This document shows, in pieces, positions 40,261-51,779 of a DNA stretch of 64,000 nt. The position numbers were made by a program, and so were the translations under genes. Within the stretch, counting starts at the first letter, position 1. Each line of letters starts with the position of its first letter. The stretch spans positions 1,364,001-1,428,000 of the forward strand of contig OZ037843.1 in assembly GCA_964035575.1 (NCBI GenBank), read 5' to 3'. The stretch comes from Rhynchopus sp. YZ270_cl-10. Taxonomy: Eukaryota; Euglenozoa; Diplonemea; Diplonemida; Diplonemidae. Below the pieces are notes generated by a model. The model ran no database searches, was not told where the DNA came from, and saw only the letters and a program-made list of their open reading frames with translations.

Positions 40261-41166
40261 TGGTACGTCATAAAATGGCCCAAAAAATCCAAGGAAAACC
40301 TTCGATTGGGCAAATTATGAAAAAAATTTTCAAGTCAAATTTTCAACCAAAATACGGTCATTTTGTTCACACAGTGATTCTACGTCATGCTAGCTTCCTG
40401 TGCAGAACTCCAGCAATTCACCAATGCCGGCATCTATCTTTCCATTATCGCCATTGCACTTCGTGTGTTACCAACGTGCTCAAGAAATGGCGTGCTGTCA
40501 CACTCCAACCAGAGTATCGAACCCGTACGTACATAACGGAGATCCACGAGCCCACCCAAAGGCGGAGGGTCTAGCCGAATGCGGACGAGCTAGCCCAATC
40601 CGGACGAGCGAGCCTCAATCTAGACGAGCGAGCCTCATAAAGCACACCAGCTCCAATCTGACGGGGAACTTCGAGCCTCTAAGCCCAGAGAAAGAACCTG
40701 GCCACCGGAGGGCCCTAACAGCCCGACGAGGAGGCGCCCCATAGGGCGCTGGGGCCAAGGGACTTAAGTCGCCCTAACGCTTCGCTAAGTACCTGGAAAA
40801 ATCCCTAAGGAAAAAAGTGGAAAAAAAGTGTCTCAAAATTGACATCTATTTTTTGACCTTTTTGCTGGGTAGGTTTGGGTCGGTCCGACCTGACCCTACT
40901 GAGTCGGTTTAAGTCGGATTGGTAGCCTTGTCCCCTATCATCTCCCCTCTTCCCCCTTTTAATACAAGGGCAGTCTCGTGACTATGTAACCTACAAAACC
41001 ACCATTTAAGCACCTCAGTATCATACCCCATCTAAGCCTCCCTCAACCCTCATCCACACAGATTCGCCTCCTTAAACCTGCAAACCTGCAAACCTGCAAA
41101 CCTGCAAACCTGCAAACCTTCTAACACCTCAGAGGGCAAGGCCCGCAAACCCTTATTCCAATGGAA
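40261..41166. other. Non-coding stretch with GACGAGCGAGCCT repeats and AAACCTGC repeats
   Basis: 40580-40640 has three imperfect GACGAGCGAGCCT units. 40690-40765 is GC-rich and self-complementary (GGAGGGCCCTAACAGCCC, GGCGCCCCATAGGGCGC). 41083-41118 is a short AAACCTGC tandem repeat. I see no gene and no clear RNA gene. Confidence 0.4.
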
Positions 41167-41580
41167 GAATTTTTCAAAAATTCTCTATACTTCCTATGAC
41201 TGGACCCAACTCCCCTCACTATTTTTCCCTAAAAAAACGCAAAAAACGCCCAAAAAATTCTGCCAAAAATATCAAAAATATCAAAAATGCGCATTTTTGC
41301 CGTGCCTCCATCGTGAAAAAAAAAAAAAAAAAAAAAGACCGATCACTTTTTCCCAGATTCGCAGGGCGTTCGCTATCGCCCTCGGTTTTTCAGGATCGTG
41401 GCGAAATGCCAAAATCCCTGAAATTATGTTTTTTTACTAGTGCTTAAAATAGGTCAAAAAAAAAAATTTCCCGCCGGAGAAGCTAGTTCGTGGGGGTGAA
41501 TCCCTGATACTGATAGATGATAAAAAAAATGCGATTCGCGCGTGATCCCCCCACCCTTGCCCCCCCAAAACAAAGTGCTA

Positions 41581-44217
41581 TCACAGCTGAACTTTTCTGT
41601 TACGAACAGCAGTAAAACGCCGGAGAATTTCTTCAATCTCCCCGTCACTGAGGGTGTCTCTGTGCTGTTTTATCAAACAGATGTACAAAAGAGAGTCATC
41701 CGTCATGTGAGACTTCAATCTTGTTTTGATTATTTTCAATAAACTAAAACGCCTCTCTGCCTCCACCGAGGTTGAAGGTAGCGTTGACACGAGCAGTGAT
41801 ACCTTCCGTAACAGGGGGAACGGGGCACCTTCAGCAGACTGCAGGAACTTGAGGAGGGAGCGGGAGTGCTGGGGTAACTTCCTCTCACGTAGTACGATCC
41901 GCAGACACCGCCATTCCAAAGCCAGGGCACCTTGTCCTCCGTCCAACACTGCGCGCCCAGTCCTCGCCCTCTCGGTGTATTCGGTTGAAGAGTACTGCGG
42001 ATAGGAGGTGTTATCAATCTTGTTGAACTGTTTGAAGTGGATATGAGTGCCCGAGCAGTAGCGCTTCTCTATCGCGCTGATCTGCTCTTCACCGTACGCC
42101 TGGTCCGCCGTCCAGTTCCGCACGTCGAAGACGGCGAACTGCGCGATCTCCTTGTTGTTGGAGAATCGCTGTTCCAGCGTCTTGATGACGGCGCCACAGT
42201 AAGGCGCCCCCACAGTTTCGTGGAACAAGGCAAGCGTGTTTGTTTTGTTCACTTGCTGGTGCGGAAACACGTCCTGGTACCGACCAGGGAACGTGTGGTA
42301 CGCGCCGTAGGCGCTTGCCGTGTCCTGCAGCATGCGGAACTTGGCAATCGTGCTCTGGATGTAAGCACAGGTCTCAAGGATGTTTAAGTCCTTGGCCTGT
42401 AAATCCATCGACAGCCCGTTGAGCAAGCCCAACATGGTGTCGAGCATCGCCACCATCCCGAAGAAGCTCCGGTCACTCAGTTGCTTCAAAAGTGACTGCT
42501 CTGTCGGTCCCAAGTGCTCCACTTTTTTGAGGTACGCAATCAGCACAGGGAGTTGGGAGTTGAGTGTGTGGACAGCGTTCCCCTGAGTCAACCAGCGGGT
42601 CTCGGTGGGGGCAGCCAGCTCGTCTTGGTTGATCACATCACTCAATTCCCTCAGCATCTCACGGAACCCTTCATGGTGTTTGTTGTGCGTGTACAAAAAT
42701 ACCCAGACAGAACGCAATAAGTTGAGAAAACGGTCGACACTTGGCACCTCCTTTGCAGCGTCACCGCATGCAAGGTTCAAGAGGTGGCAATGGCACCACA
42801 TCTCTATCGCCGACGGACCCCACCAGTACCGGAGCTGCTTTGCCAGACCTGCATGTTTGCCGAGCATGTTGGCTGCTCCATCCAACGCAACCCCGTCGAA
42901 CCAGACGTTGGGGTTATCTGACACCTCAGCGGCGTCGTGAAACCGCAAACCCAACTTGTCAACGATCTTGCGGATGTGGGTGGAATATCCCTGTGCCGAT
43001 CTGTCCCGGATCTCGCTCATGTCCACGAGTCGCTCCTGTGGTTCACTATCATGTACAAAGCGGAGAACGATGACACACTGTTCCTTCCGGGCCACATCCT
43101 TCGTCGAGTCCGCGATCAGGCCAACCCTTCCACTTGTCACTGCATCGGCGGCAATGCCCGACAACAACGTCTCCCCGATTGCCTTCATCCACTCAGTGAT
43201 GGATTGGGCAGAGAAGTAGTGCACATCACCCGCCAGCCACTCACGCATCCTCTTACACTGCAGCTCATCGACAAAAAAGGAGAGGTGTTTCAGCAGCTTG
43301 CTGACCGGAATGCCTATCTTGACGCAGTGAAATATGGTCTTCACCAGGGTGGTCATGTTCTCACGGGACTGACGAGCGGTCTCTTCTGCGTTCTTTGCCA
43401 TAAGAGTGGCGAGGCTGCCGCTGCTGAGGTGTCCTTCTTCTTGGGCGTGTCTCCCGAAGTCGCGCTTGAACTGCGTCGCGTTCGTGAACACGTATGCGCA
43501 GTTAGCGCAGAACACGCGACCGTCGGCCCACTTCAGCCAAGGCCACGTGGACTTGTGGCGCTCAAGCGTGGCCACGTTAACACCCATTACCTTGAGCTTG
43601 GGACTGGCGTCTTCTCCTCCTTCCTCCTCGTCTGACACAATGTCGATCACGACGGGGATGCGTGCTTCGGGCTCCGTCCCTCCGAAGTCATCCCCATCGT
43701 CCCACACGATGTCCGTGAGGGGAGGTGCCTCCACGCGGGCACGCTTCGTACCCTGTGACCGGGCCCTGCTGCTGCTCCTCTTCCCGGTTGTCGGTGTCAC
43801 GGCTGCTGCTGCTGCTGCAGGGGCTGTTGGTTGAGGGACTGGAGTGAGTGCTGCTGGTTGAACTGCTGCTGCTGCCGGGGCTGTTGGTTGAGGGACTGGA
43901 GTGAGTGCTGGTGGTGGAACTGCTGCTGGTTGAACTGCTGCTGCTGCCGGGGCTGTTGGTTGAGGGACTGGAGTGAGTGCTGCTGGTTGAACTGCTGCTG
44001 GTGCAGGGGCTGCTGGCTGCTGGTTGTTGTCGAAGTCGGTTGCGATGCGGCGGAGAGCGGAGAGCGTCAGGTAGTCCGGGCCTGAGGGGGGACCGAAGTC
44101 CAGGCCGCGCAGCACAAACTGTGCTTCTGCCTCCTTCCTCTTCCACCCCGCATAGTTGCGGTTAATGGTGGGTGCCCTCACCGCCCTTCCCCACAGGGTC
44201 TGCTGCTTTGGCCCCAT
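41581..44217 (-). CDS. hAT-family transposase (BED-like zinc finger, RNase H-like, hAT dimerisation domain)
   Basis: An intact 878-aa ORF. Residues 66-142 are a Pro/Ala/Gln-rich repeat (three units around LTPVPQPTAPAAAA). A basic stretch, KRSSSRARSQGTKRARVE at about 146-163, may be a nuclear signal. An acidic region follows. A C-x2-C-x16-H-x5-H finger (Cys237, Cys240, His257, His263) fits a BED-like DNA-binding domain. The RNase H-like core shows LIADSTKDVARK (about 367-378, first Asp) and VALDGAANMLGKH (about 443-455, second Asp), followed by the C-x-C-H-LLNLACGDA motif. The C-terminus STLPSTSVEAERRFSLLKII with TRLKSHM is the hAT dimerisation motif (about 785-845). The enzyme would cut and paste DNA in the nucleus. 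The frame is unbroken, so the element may be young or the gene domesticated. Its high GC differs sharply from the flanks. Confidence 0.92.
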   Translation of the reverse strand: MGPKQQTLWGRAVRAPTINRNYAGWKRKEAEAQFVLRGLDFGPPSGPDYLTLSALRRIATDFDNNQQPAAPAPAAVQPAALTPVPQPTAPAAAAVQPAAVPPPALTPVPQPTAPAAAAVQPAALTPVPQPTAPAAAAAAVTPTTGKRSSSRARSQGTKRARVEAPPLTDIVWDDGDDFGGTEPEARIPVVIDIVSDEEEGGEDASPKLKVMGVNVATLERHKSTWPWLKWADGRVFCANCAYVFTNATQFKRDFGRHAQEEGHLSSGSLATLMAKNAEETARQSRENMTTLVKTIFHCVKIGIPVSKLLKHLSFFVDELQCKRMREWLAGDVHYFSAQSITEWMKAIGETLLSGIAADAVTSGRVGLIADSTKDVARKEQCVIVLRFVHDSEPQERLVDMSEIRDRSAQGYSTHIRKIVDKLGLRFHDAAEVSDNPNVWFDGVALDGAANMLGKHAGLAKQLRYWWGPSAIEMWCHCHLLNLACGDAAKEVPSVDRFLNLLRSVWVFLYTHNKHHEGFREMLRELSDVINQDELAAPTETRWLTQGNAVHTLNSQLPVLIAYLKKVEHLGPTEQSLLKQLSDRSFFGMVAMLDTMLGLLNGLSMDLQAKDLNILETCAYIQSTIAKFRMLQDTASAYGAYHTFPGRYQDVFPHQQVNKTNTLALFHETVGAPYCGAVIKTLEQRFSNNKEIAQFAVFDVRNWTADQAYGEEQISAIEKRYCSGTHIHFKQFNKIDNTSYPQYSSTEYTERARTGRAVLDGGQGALALEWRCLRIVLRERKLPQHSRSLLKFLQSAEGAPFPLLRKVSLLVSTLPSTSVEAERRFSLLKIIKTRLKSHMTDDSLLYICLIKQHRDTLSDGEIEEILRRFTAVRNRKVQL

Positions 44218-45495
44218 TTTTATTAAAAGACTGTTGCGGGCAGGTTTGCGGATGATTTATTTAAAAAAATCGATTTTTTGGTCAAATCCCCTCTGGTGGT
44301 GAGGGGGTGGGTAGTGTGTGTGGGTGTGGGTGGCGCACATCTCTATAGTAAAGACTAAAAAACTAAGGTTTTTTAGGATTTTGAGTACAGTGGAAACAAG
44401 CAATACAAAAAGTAGGGTGGTGGGGAGGCATCTGTTTTTTTTTTGTTTTTTTTTTTTTTGAAAACTTGGTAGTGTAGCCACCCTAGAGTGTGCTCCACTA
44501 TTTTTTTTTTATTTTATTTTTTTTTTTAGGGTGAAAGTCAAATGTATACACATATACATTTGACTTATAGGCAGCACACAAGTAAAAAATCACCCCAAAA
44601 AACCCTGCCGACCCCCCCTCCGGGGGGGTCGGCAGAGTTCGCCCCCCCCTTTTTTTTTTTTTTTTTTTTTTCTTTTTTTTTTTTTTTTTATTTATTTTAT
44701 TAAGGGCTTCGCCCCGGTGGGGCGAAGCCCTGGGGCGAAATAAAAAGTAATTTTTTTAGAAAAAAATTAATTTAACGAAAAAAAATTTTTTTCGCCCCGT
44801 GGCGAACGCCCTGGTTTTCACCCTATGAAAAAAAAAAAAAAAAAAAAAAAAAACCCAGAAAAAAAAGGAGAGGCAGGGTGTCGCGCGCGCGAAGTGCGCC
44901 TTATCCCCTTCCTGGTATCATTGTGAAGAGCATATAGCGAGATGAAGTTTCAGACCGTGCCCACAATTCCCTCATCTTTGCACCATTTGACGGACAAAGA
45001 GTGAGAATAAGGGATCGGGAAAAATAAAAAAAGTAGCGTACCGTGCGCCTGCGGCGCAAAACTTATGAGCGGAATCCCACAGCCCTCTACCATAGTTTGG
45101 CTGTAAAAATGTTTGATTTTAAGTCACAATTTTTGAAATGTTGCGTACCGTGGCTTCGCCAAAAGTTTTGATATCATGACCGCCGTTTCTTCTTGTACTG
45201 AGGGAAGGTTTCATGGAAAAAACATGAGAAAAAGGGTTGGTTTGGTTCTTGATGTACATTACCATCCCACGTCATCACGTATTTACCTGAAATGAACGGA
45301 CCTTTTCGCGCGGAGCGCGAAAAAATTTTTTTGACCCTTTTTTGGACATATCTTCATATCTTCACGGTTTTGAAAAAAAAATTATTTTCATGAAGATAAG
45401 CGGAAACCCTGAGTAGTTCAGGCACTCCGCTAGGTACTAAAGTTCTGTTGATTGTCAACAGAACTTTTTGAAAATGGGGGAAAAAAGAAAAAAAA
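44218..45495. other. Low-complexity flank of the hAT gene
   Basis: Poly-T and poly-A runs (44445-44530, 44650-44700, 44825-44855), a self-complementary GGGCTTCGCCCC-GGGGCGAAGCCC hairpin (44704-44732), and two copies of a GCGTACCGTG motif followed by short GC palindromes or GCTTCGCC (45036, 45142). 45115-45195 is the inverse of 63475-63555. No gene. Confidence 0.5.
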
Positions 45496-46038
45496 AACAA
45501 GTAATTGCTATCGGAAAAAAAACGGGGTGTGATGTGGAACTCCATCCTGTAGAAATAATCTACAACACGCCCAGCATTCTGCTCTTCTGCAGGTATGCTA
45601 ACGCTCTTCGTACGCTGCCAGACCCACTGGGACGCCAGCATCTGAAACGTTCAAGAAGAGGGGGCTGTCCTCTTCGTCCAGCACCATCTGCTCGATAGCG
45701 TTGTTGGACGTCGGCTTGGCAGGCTCGGCGTGTTCCAGCTCGTTTTTGTCCACAGGCTCCCCACATTGTCGTCGTCGTTGGAGCAGTGCGGAAGGAACAC
45801 AGAATGCACAGACTACAACACATCGATCACACCAGGCGCATCAGCACCTCCAGCAAATCGCCAGGATGCTACGGTGGTTTCGAAAAGCGCGCGGAGTTTT
45901 CCACAGCACACCCCGCTTTTTTCTTAGCAATTACTTGCCCTTGTTGTTATTGTTGTTTTCAACCACCTTCCTTCAACCCTTGTAGGGATCATTTGTTATT
46001 TTTTTCGCGAAAACATGAAATTACACATTTCAAGAGAA
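45496..46038 (+). repeat. Family B repeat, copy 2
   Basis: Near-identical to 25988-26529 over its full length and again followed directly by a family A unit. Confidence 0.75.
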
Positions 46039-46306
46039 CAAATTAAAAAGGGTCCTTATTTGCATTTTTGGGCTCCGCCCGTGCAGTGGTGGGGTCAATC
46101 TCGAAAATTGGACAATTTTTTGACCACTTAAATTTTGAGAAATATGAGTCCGGTTCCTTATACGTGGGGGCCATTTTCAGCTAAAATTTTCCTCAAAATC
46201 TGGTTTTGTAAAATTGACCCTTTACTCCCCCCCCACATCGATTTCAATACTATACCTTACTTCACCTACGGTTGCCCTTACAGGGGGGGTGAAGGAAGGT
46301 AAGTTG
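46039..46306 (+). repeat. Family A repeat, single copy after family B
   Basis: 268-bp unit like 26796-27063, with a few substitutions. Only one copy here, so the tandem duplication at 26.5 kb is locus specific. Confidence 0.75.
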
Positions 46307-47462
46307 AAAAGTTCTGCTAAGTGGTTCAGACCCGTTCTACCTGTCAAAAAAGCTCAGGAGAAGAAGATATGGAGAGGTGAGTGCTTAAACGTCCCAAAAA
46401 AGTCAAAATCGGGCGTTGGTAAAAAAAAAAGTTGCGTACCGTGCGCCTGCGGCGCAAGCATGTACCCCACCAACGTGGACCATCAACAGAATATTTTCAA
46501 AATCGGAAATCCTAGCGGAGAGCCTGGAGTAGTTGTCAAAAAAAAAAATTTTTTTTTTTTTTGAAAAATTTTTTTTGGACAACTACTTTTCCAAGCCTGG
46601 AAAAAAAACCGATATTGACCGGACTGGACTGGACTGGACCTATATTCGCCGGACCCCCCTGTACCTAGTTGATCTCGTGGATTGGACAGAGCACTTGAGG
46701 GCTCGCCTGTCCGGGGAAGAGAGCTGGCGGTCTCTCGTAGGACAGAGTGCGGGATACTCAGGTGTCCTTCGTGTTTCTTTCTCGGGGCCGTGTGCACCCT
46801 TCGCTCCCTGGCTCATGAATATTAGTGTTGTTTTTTCTCTTACATAGTGCTCTTGTAGTCCTTTAGTGGATTGAGTGCTGGATGCTTGCTAACATCTCTT
46901 GTGGCTTTCTTACGATTTTTTCTGTTACGCTCGTCGTAGCGCTTTCTTGTGACGCTTCTCGGTTCCCTCTCTGGAACATGTATACATGTTTCTATTTGCT
47001 CTGTCAGTACACAGGCTAGCGGCGTGTCTGCTCTTACGTATCTCTTGTTCTTTGTCATAAAGCAGAAAAATATGCAAATGCAGCAAACTTTAAAAAACCC
47101 CTGCACCTGTGGTGTCATGGTTTCCCTTGTTTCGAGTGCGAAACGTTTCTCCATGTATTGCACGGGAAACAATGTGACAAACAGGTGCAGGGTGGTTCCG
47201 TGCTTATCATAGAACCTGGCACCTTGTGTGTCTCCCAAAAACCAAAAAAGCGTTGTGTGTGTAGTTTTGCACCCACTTCATTGAGAACAGATTTTCCTTC
47301 TCTTCGTCTATTTCTAGGCGTTTAGGAACAAAGGAACAAACGTATGACGTGGGTGGCGTACAAACTAAGAAACGGACCATCAGGAGGGTGTCTAAAAAGG
47401 TCAAAAACGGAAAAAATGGAAAAAAAGGTGAAAAAATTTGGGGTGTTTTTGACCAAAAAAAG
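46307..47462. other. Non-coding stretch between family A and inverted repeat
   Basis: Contains a GCGTACCGTG-CGCCTGCGGCGC motif (46433), an A-tract/T-tract hairpin (46540-46575), and a GGACTGGACTGGACTGGACC microrepeat (46618-46640). 46640-47400 has only short frames on both strands. Nothing recognisable. Confidence 0.4.
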
Positions 47463-47789
47463 AGTGAGGGGAGTTGGGTCCAGTCATAGGGGAGTATAGC
47501 AATTTTTAAAAAATTCTACCAAAAATGCACAGCATTTTTCAAGCACATTGGCAGATTTTCGCTTTTTTATAAAAAATTGAGGAACCGAAATATCCCACTG
47601 TAGCTGTCTTCGAAAACGGCCTCTGAGGTCGGAGCCCAAAATGGGCCCGTTCCTCCTGCGGGAAGTAGTGCGCACACTGTACATATCTCCGAAGATGAAC
47701 GGTTTCGGCTCGCAGAAACAAACTCAAATTACTTGCAGCTTGCGAGTCTCCGTGTTCTTGAAGGGTGGGGCGTAGAGGGAGAAGGCAGC

Positions 47790-48235
47790 GATCACATTGA
47801 AGTCGTCCATTAAGGATTCAATATTTCCCGGAGGTCTGACTTCGCATACTGCCATCCAATGCCATCGCTTTGGGAGAGTGACTTGCCTTGCGTCATCGGA
47901 TGACTCCAGGGCTTGCGCAAACTTTAAGGTTTCGGGACCGCTTGTGAAAAATAGGGCTCTGGTGCATGTTGAGGAAGAGGGGAGCCGGTCATCTCCGGAA
48001 GCGGTGTTGCTTTGTGAAGCCTCGTATGCTTCCCCCGCTGACCAGCTGTGAAACTACCTCAATCGCGTGGTTCGTGATCGCTGTGATTGCTCCTTCGTGT
48101 CTGAGGAGTATTGGAGCACCCTCCGCTTGATGGCAGACGGCCTGACGCAGACGCTTGGGGATCACACACCCTCGGTGCTACAGGATCTTGAGGGTTTGGC
48201 GCACTGTTGGCTGCGTGCTCGGTGGATCACAAGAA
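47790..48235 (+). pseudogene. Degenerate coding remnant, unknown family
   Basis: One reading frame across this interval looks protein-like: it includes AIQCHRFGRVTCLASSDDS, LVHVEEEGSRSSPEAVLLCE, EEYWSTLRLMADGLTQTLGD and LEGLAHCWLRARW. Part of it is conserved at the protein level with 15430-15515. It is broken and no family is recognised. It is probably a fragment of an old mobile or host gene. Confidence 0.4.
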
Positions 48236-50169
48236 GAGGTTGAAGCTTGTAGACACCAGCACCGGCACGAGTCAAGTCACAAGGAGCTTAGGAGAACTGA
48301 CGTGCGGTGGGGAAGGTTCCCTCCGACCGTCCGGACTTGGCGGTCTGCACCCCCATCCTCGTCAAGAATTGGCCAGAGCACATGGCAACCAGAGCAGTGA
48401 CCGGTCCGACGGTCGCACGTGAGCGTCGCTCCTCCGGAAGCTGGTAGTGGCCCAAGTCCACACGGACTAGAAGCCGCCGATGAGCAGGAAACTGCAGGAG
48501 CGCATGCCACAAGGGCTAACGAAACCATGGTAATGGGCCTATGTGGGGTTACAGGCGTGTATATGGTGTAACCACAGATGCTCAAAACACCCGATTTTTA
48601 CGTTTTTTTGCATTTTTCGGTGCCCCAAGACCCACCCCAGGGGTCTAAAAAATTTTCGGAAAAAAAATTTTTTTTTCCAGATTTTGCTAAGGTAAAATGT
48701 GACTGTGAAAACGATCCTCAAAATAGAGGATCCTCAAAATTCCCGTTTTTCCCTTTTTTCCCCTTTCCCCTTAGTCATTTTTCCCGTTGCCTTGTCGAAA
48801 AAAAAAAGTGAAAATTTTTCGCAAATTTCGATCCTACGACCACCCACAGGTGACGAAAACTCGATTTTTTTGAAAAAAAAAATTTTTTTTTTTGGTCAAA
48901 CACGGCCTTGCCTAGCCACTTTTGGGTATAGTATAGGCTTGTTCAGAGACGTGTATATGGTGTAACCACAGATGCTCAAAACACCCGATTTTTGCGTTTT
49001 TTGGCATTTTTCGGTGCCCCAAGACCCACCCCAGGGGGCCAAAAAATTTTCGAAAAAAAAAATTTTTTTTTCACCTGAAAATTGCCTTGTCAAAAAAAAA
49101 AAATTTTTTTTTTTGGAAAAAAAAATGGCAAAGACAAAGGGAAAAACGGGAGAAAAGGGAAAAACGGGAAATTTGAACACCCTCCTCAGGGATTTTTTTT
49201 TATAAAAAAACATTTTGCAAACAACGACGCAGTGTAACGCAGCGTAACGTAGTGGTTGTTAGGAAATAATACAAACCGTAAGGATCGGACCTTTTTGGAA
49301 TCGAAGGATGAATTCGTGTGTATAATTCGTTATTCTTGTATTTGTTTCCTCTCTCTCTTTTTCTCCCCAACCTCTGCTCCCCGACTCCAATTCAACCAAC
49401 ACTCACAGACGGGGCCAAAACAAGCTCTGCGTTTCAAAGATGATATGGGTGGCTTTTTTTTGCCCCCCCACGTTTCATTTCACGAGTTTTTTTTTTTTTT
49501 TTTGCACTATCAACTTCACTTTTTTTTCTTCCTTACGTAGTGTTATTAGAAACTCGAATAATAAAGCCAACGTTTACCGACTATTTTCTCCTCCCCTTAA
49601 AAAATCACTTGTGCCAAAATTCAGATCTCATACACTGATATTGGCTGCGTTCAACGAAAATAATCTTCCCCCCTTTTTCTAGTCGAGTAATCAAGATCAG
49701 TTGGCGACTGTAAGAGTCGAGTTTCTCGCAAAGACATTTTTCACCCACACTCTCCAACTCTCCAATCCGCCCCCTCCTCCCCGATTTTTCCATTCGTGAT
49801 TTTTCCTCCCATTACCCCCGTTTTTTAAAGCAGAGTCTGTACATTAATATTTTCTGCTCCTTGGCTTTCTTCGTTTACTTTGAAGGTGCCTGCATTGACA
49901 GCTACAGGTTGTCACCCTGTAGTAAAGGGGGGGGCCCAAATAAGTTTACCCCCAAATAATACACGGATGCTACCAGATCTGGCCAGATTTGGGGGCCAAT
50001 TTCCCAGATCTGGCTCGTTTTCCAGATGTGGAGATCTTGTTTCCAGATCTGGCCAGATCTGGCCCGATCTGGGAATCTGGGAAAATTTTTTTTTTCAAAA
50101 AAAAAAAAAAAATCCCAGATCTGGCCAGATCTGGAAATCTGGCCAAATTTTTTTTTTTTCTCAGATTTC
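48236..50169. other. Repeat-rich stretch without genes
   Basis: 48236-48540 is GC-richer, unassigned sequence. 48545-48680 and 48945-49075 are direct copies of a module (TATATGGTGTAACCACAGAT, GGTGCCCCAAGACCCACCCC, A/T hairpin) inverse to modules at 38.1 and 40.1 kb. 49530-49690 resembles 58365-58510. 49972-50169 is an AGATCTGGCC palindromic cluster. Confidence 0.5.
49972..50169. repeat. AGATCTGG palindromic cluster 1
   Basis: Many overlapping CCAGATCTGGCCAGATCTGG-type palindromes flanking a T-run/A-run core (about 50085-50112). A second cluster at 56393-56545 has the same layout. Both are strongly self-complementary and look like foldback elements. Confidence 0.65.
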
Positions 50170-50385
50170 TGGCTATTGTCTCCCAGGGAAAGGGACTCTC
50201 GAATTTTTTTTTTTTGCCCCCTTTGAGGGCGAATTTCGACTATTTGAGGCCATTAAAAGCAAAATTTGGCACTTTTGAGCATCTGTGGGGGTCTAAAACG
50301 CGGTTTTGCGCACCCAAAATTTCGTGGTTTTTACCAAGGACAAGTCGATTTTTAAAAAATCTGGAAAAAAAAAATTTTTTTTTTT
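50170..50385 (+). repeat. Family D repeat, copy 2
   Basis: Same order as 37688-37905 (GGCTATTGTCTCCC, GGGACTCTCGAATTTTT, TTGAGGCCATTAAAAGCAAA, GGGGGTCTAAAACGCGG), ending in an A-run/T-run. Confidence 0.7.
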
Positions 50386-51779
50386 TCCTGGGAAAAATTT
50401 GACCTGCGTTGGGTTTTTGGGCACCAAAAAGTGCAAAATCGGGTGTTCTTCGGCGAGAGGCATGTTTTGTCCTCCCTCGAGCGCTCACCCGAGGCTGGCC
50501 GGAGAGGAGGAAATAGCTCTTTAGTCACAGACGCAGTGGTGGGTTTGTCCGTGCAGTGATGTTCCAGTACCTGGTAAGTAGACCGAGCGCAAGGTATGTT
50601 CTCCCCCGCCCCCCTGTTTTTGAGCTTCAATTTACATCCGAGGGATTTTGTTGTACACGCACCATCAACCAGTGTTCTCTACAAATAAAACCACCAAAAA
50701 AAAATAATCAAAAAAGCCACAAAATGCCAAAACGTATCTGGGAGAGCGAGAGCGAGGAAGACGAATCAGCCTCGCGCGACCCAACACAGGAACCAATGTT
50801 GCTGGACTTGACCCCAACTCCGGAGGACCCAGCGGCGAACGCCGACGTCGACGAAGGCGACGATGAGGTAAAAGTGTGGGAGGCAAAGGTGGAGGATATG
50901 CCTTCGCCAGCTCATCGCTGTTTCGACAACCTGTTGAAGCAGTTCATGAAGCTGCAGAAAGGGCCTCTGATGGACCTTGCGAAGACAGCTTCGCTCAAGC
51001 TGAATGAGAAGAAGCAGCAAAACACTATCGCATTCATTGCTGATAAACTTGCTCGCTTAAAACTCAAAAAAAAGATTGAGGGGGGGGGAATCCCTGGAAC
51101 CACCACCACCACCACCACGCGCAAATTTATCGGAAAGAGGTGGTAAACGGCAAAAGTTGATTGTCAACCTCAGCCAGCGCACCACGCCACCACCAATGAC
51201 CCAAGGAGAAGGGGCTACACCAAGTGCTGATTCAGTTACTGGAGGTTCTCCACCACCTAAAGTTCTTGAGATCCCAGACACTATTCTTGCCTGGAAGAAC
51301 GTTATTCCAGCCCTTACGTTCGTGAAGGTCTCTGAGACGAACACCTGGCGTTGCTCCGGAACACTCAGCCGCTCAGGATTCACACACCCCTCTCAGAAAG
51401 TTCCTGCGTGTACCGCGTGCAAGCTGGCCTGGGGGTGGGATCGGAACAGATGCGACGCTGCGTCACACTTTGGTACTCCCGCATGCAAGCGAGCCCGAGC
51501 CTCGAGCACAGCAGCTGCGGAGAGGGCCGAGAAGTCTGCGGAGGTGGGGGAAGGTGTGGAAGAGCTGATCGCTACAGCTCTTCTGTTCACTGGGGTGTCT
51601 GCCGGTGACATGGACGTCTTCCTCACCTGCCTGGAAGGGCAGACCATCCCGACGAAGCGACCAAAGGCTCAAACTATGAAGAACAAGTTTGAGCCGGTCC
51701 TCACCGGAAGAGCGCTTTCTCACATAGTAGATAAGTTGAAGGACACAAGGTATCGTTCAATTTCACTTTTTTATCAAGT

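Larger units (their letters stand above)
41167..47516. mobile_element. Candidate hAT-type transposon bounded by 54-bp inverted repeats
   Basis: 41167-41220 (including TATGACTGGACCCAACTCCC) and 47463-47516 are inverted copies with about 90 percent identity. They enclose the 878-aa hAT transposase on the minus strand. The 400-bp distance on the 3' side of the gene is typical; the 3.2 kb on the 5' side contains other repeats (a family B+A copy), so nested insertions are likely. I could not confirm a target-site duplication, and the repeats may belong to a different element enclosing the transposase. Confidence 0.45.

Noticed and set aside
40575-40790. GC-rich self-complementary stretch as a tRNA or ribozyme.
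   Set aside because: No cloverleaf with proper A and B boxes and no complete ribozyme core could be drawn.
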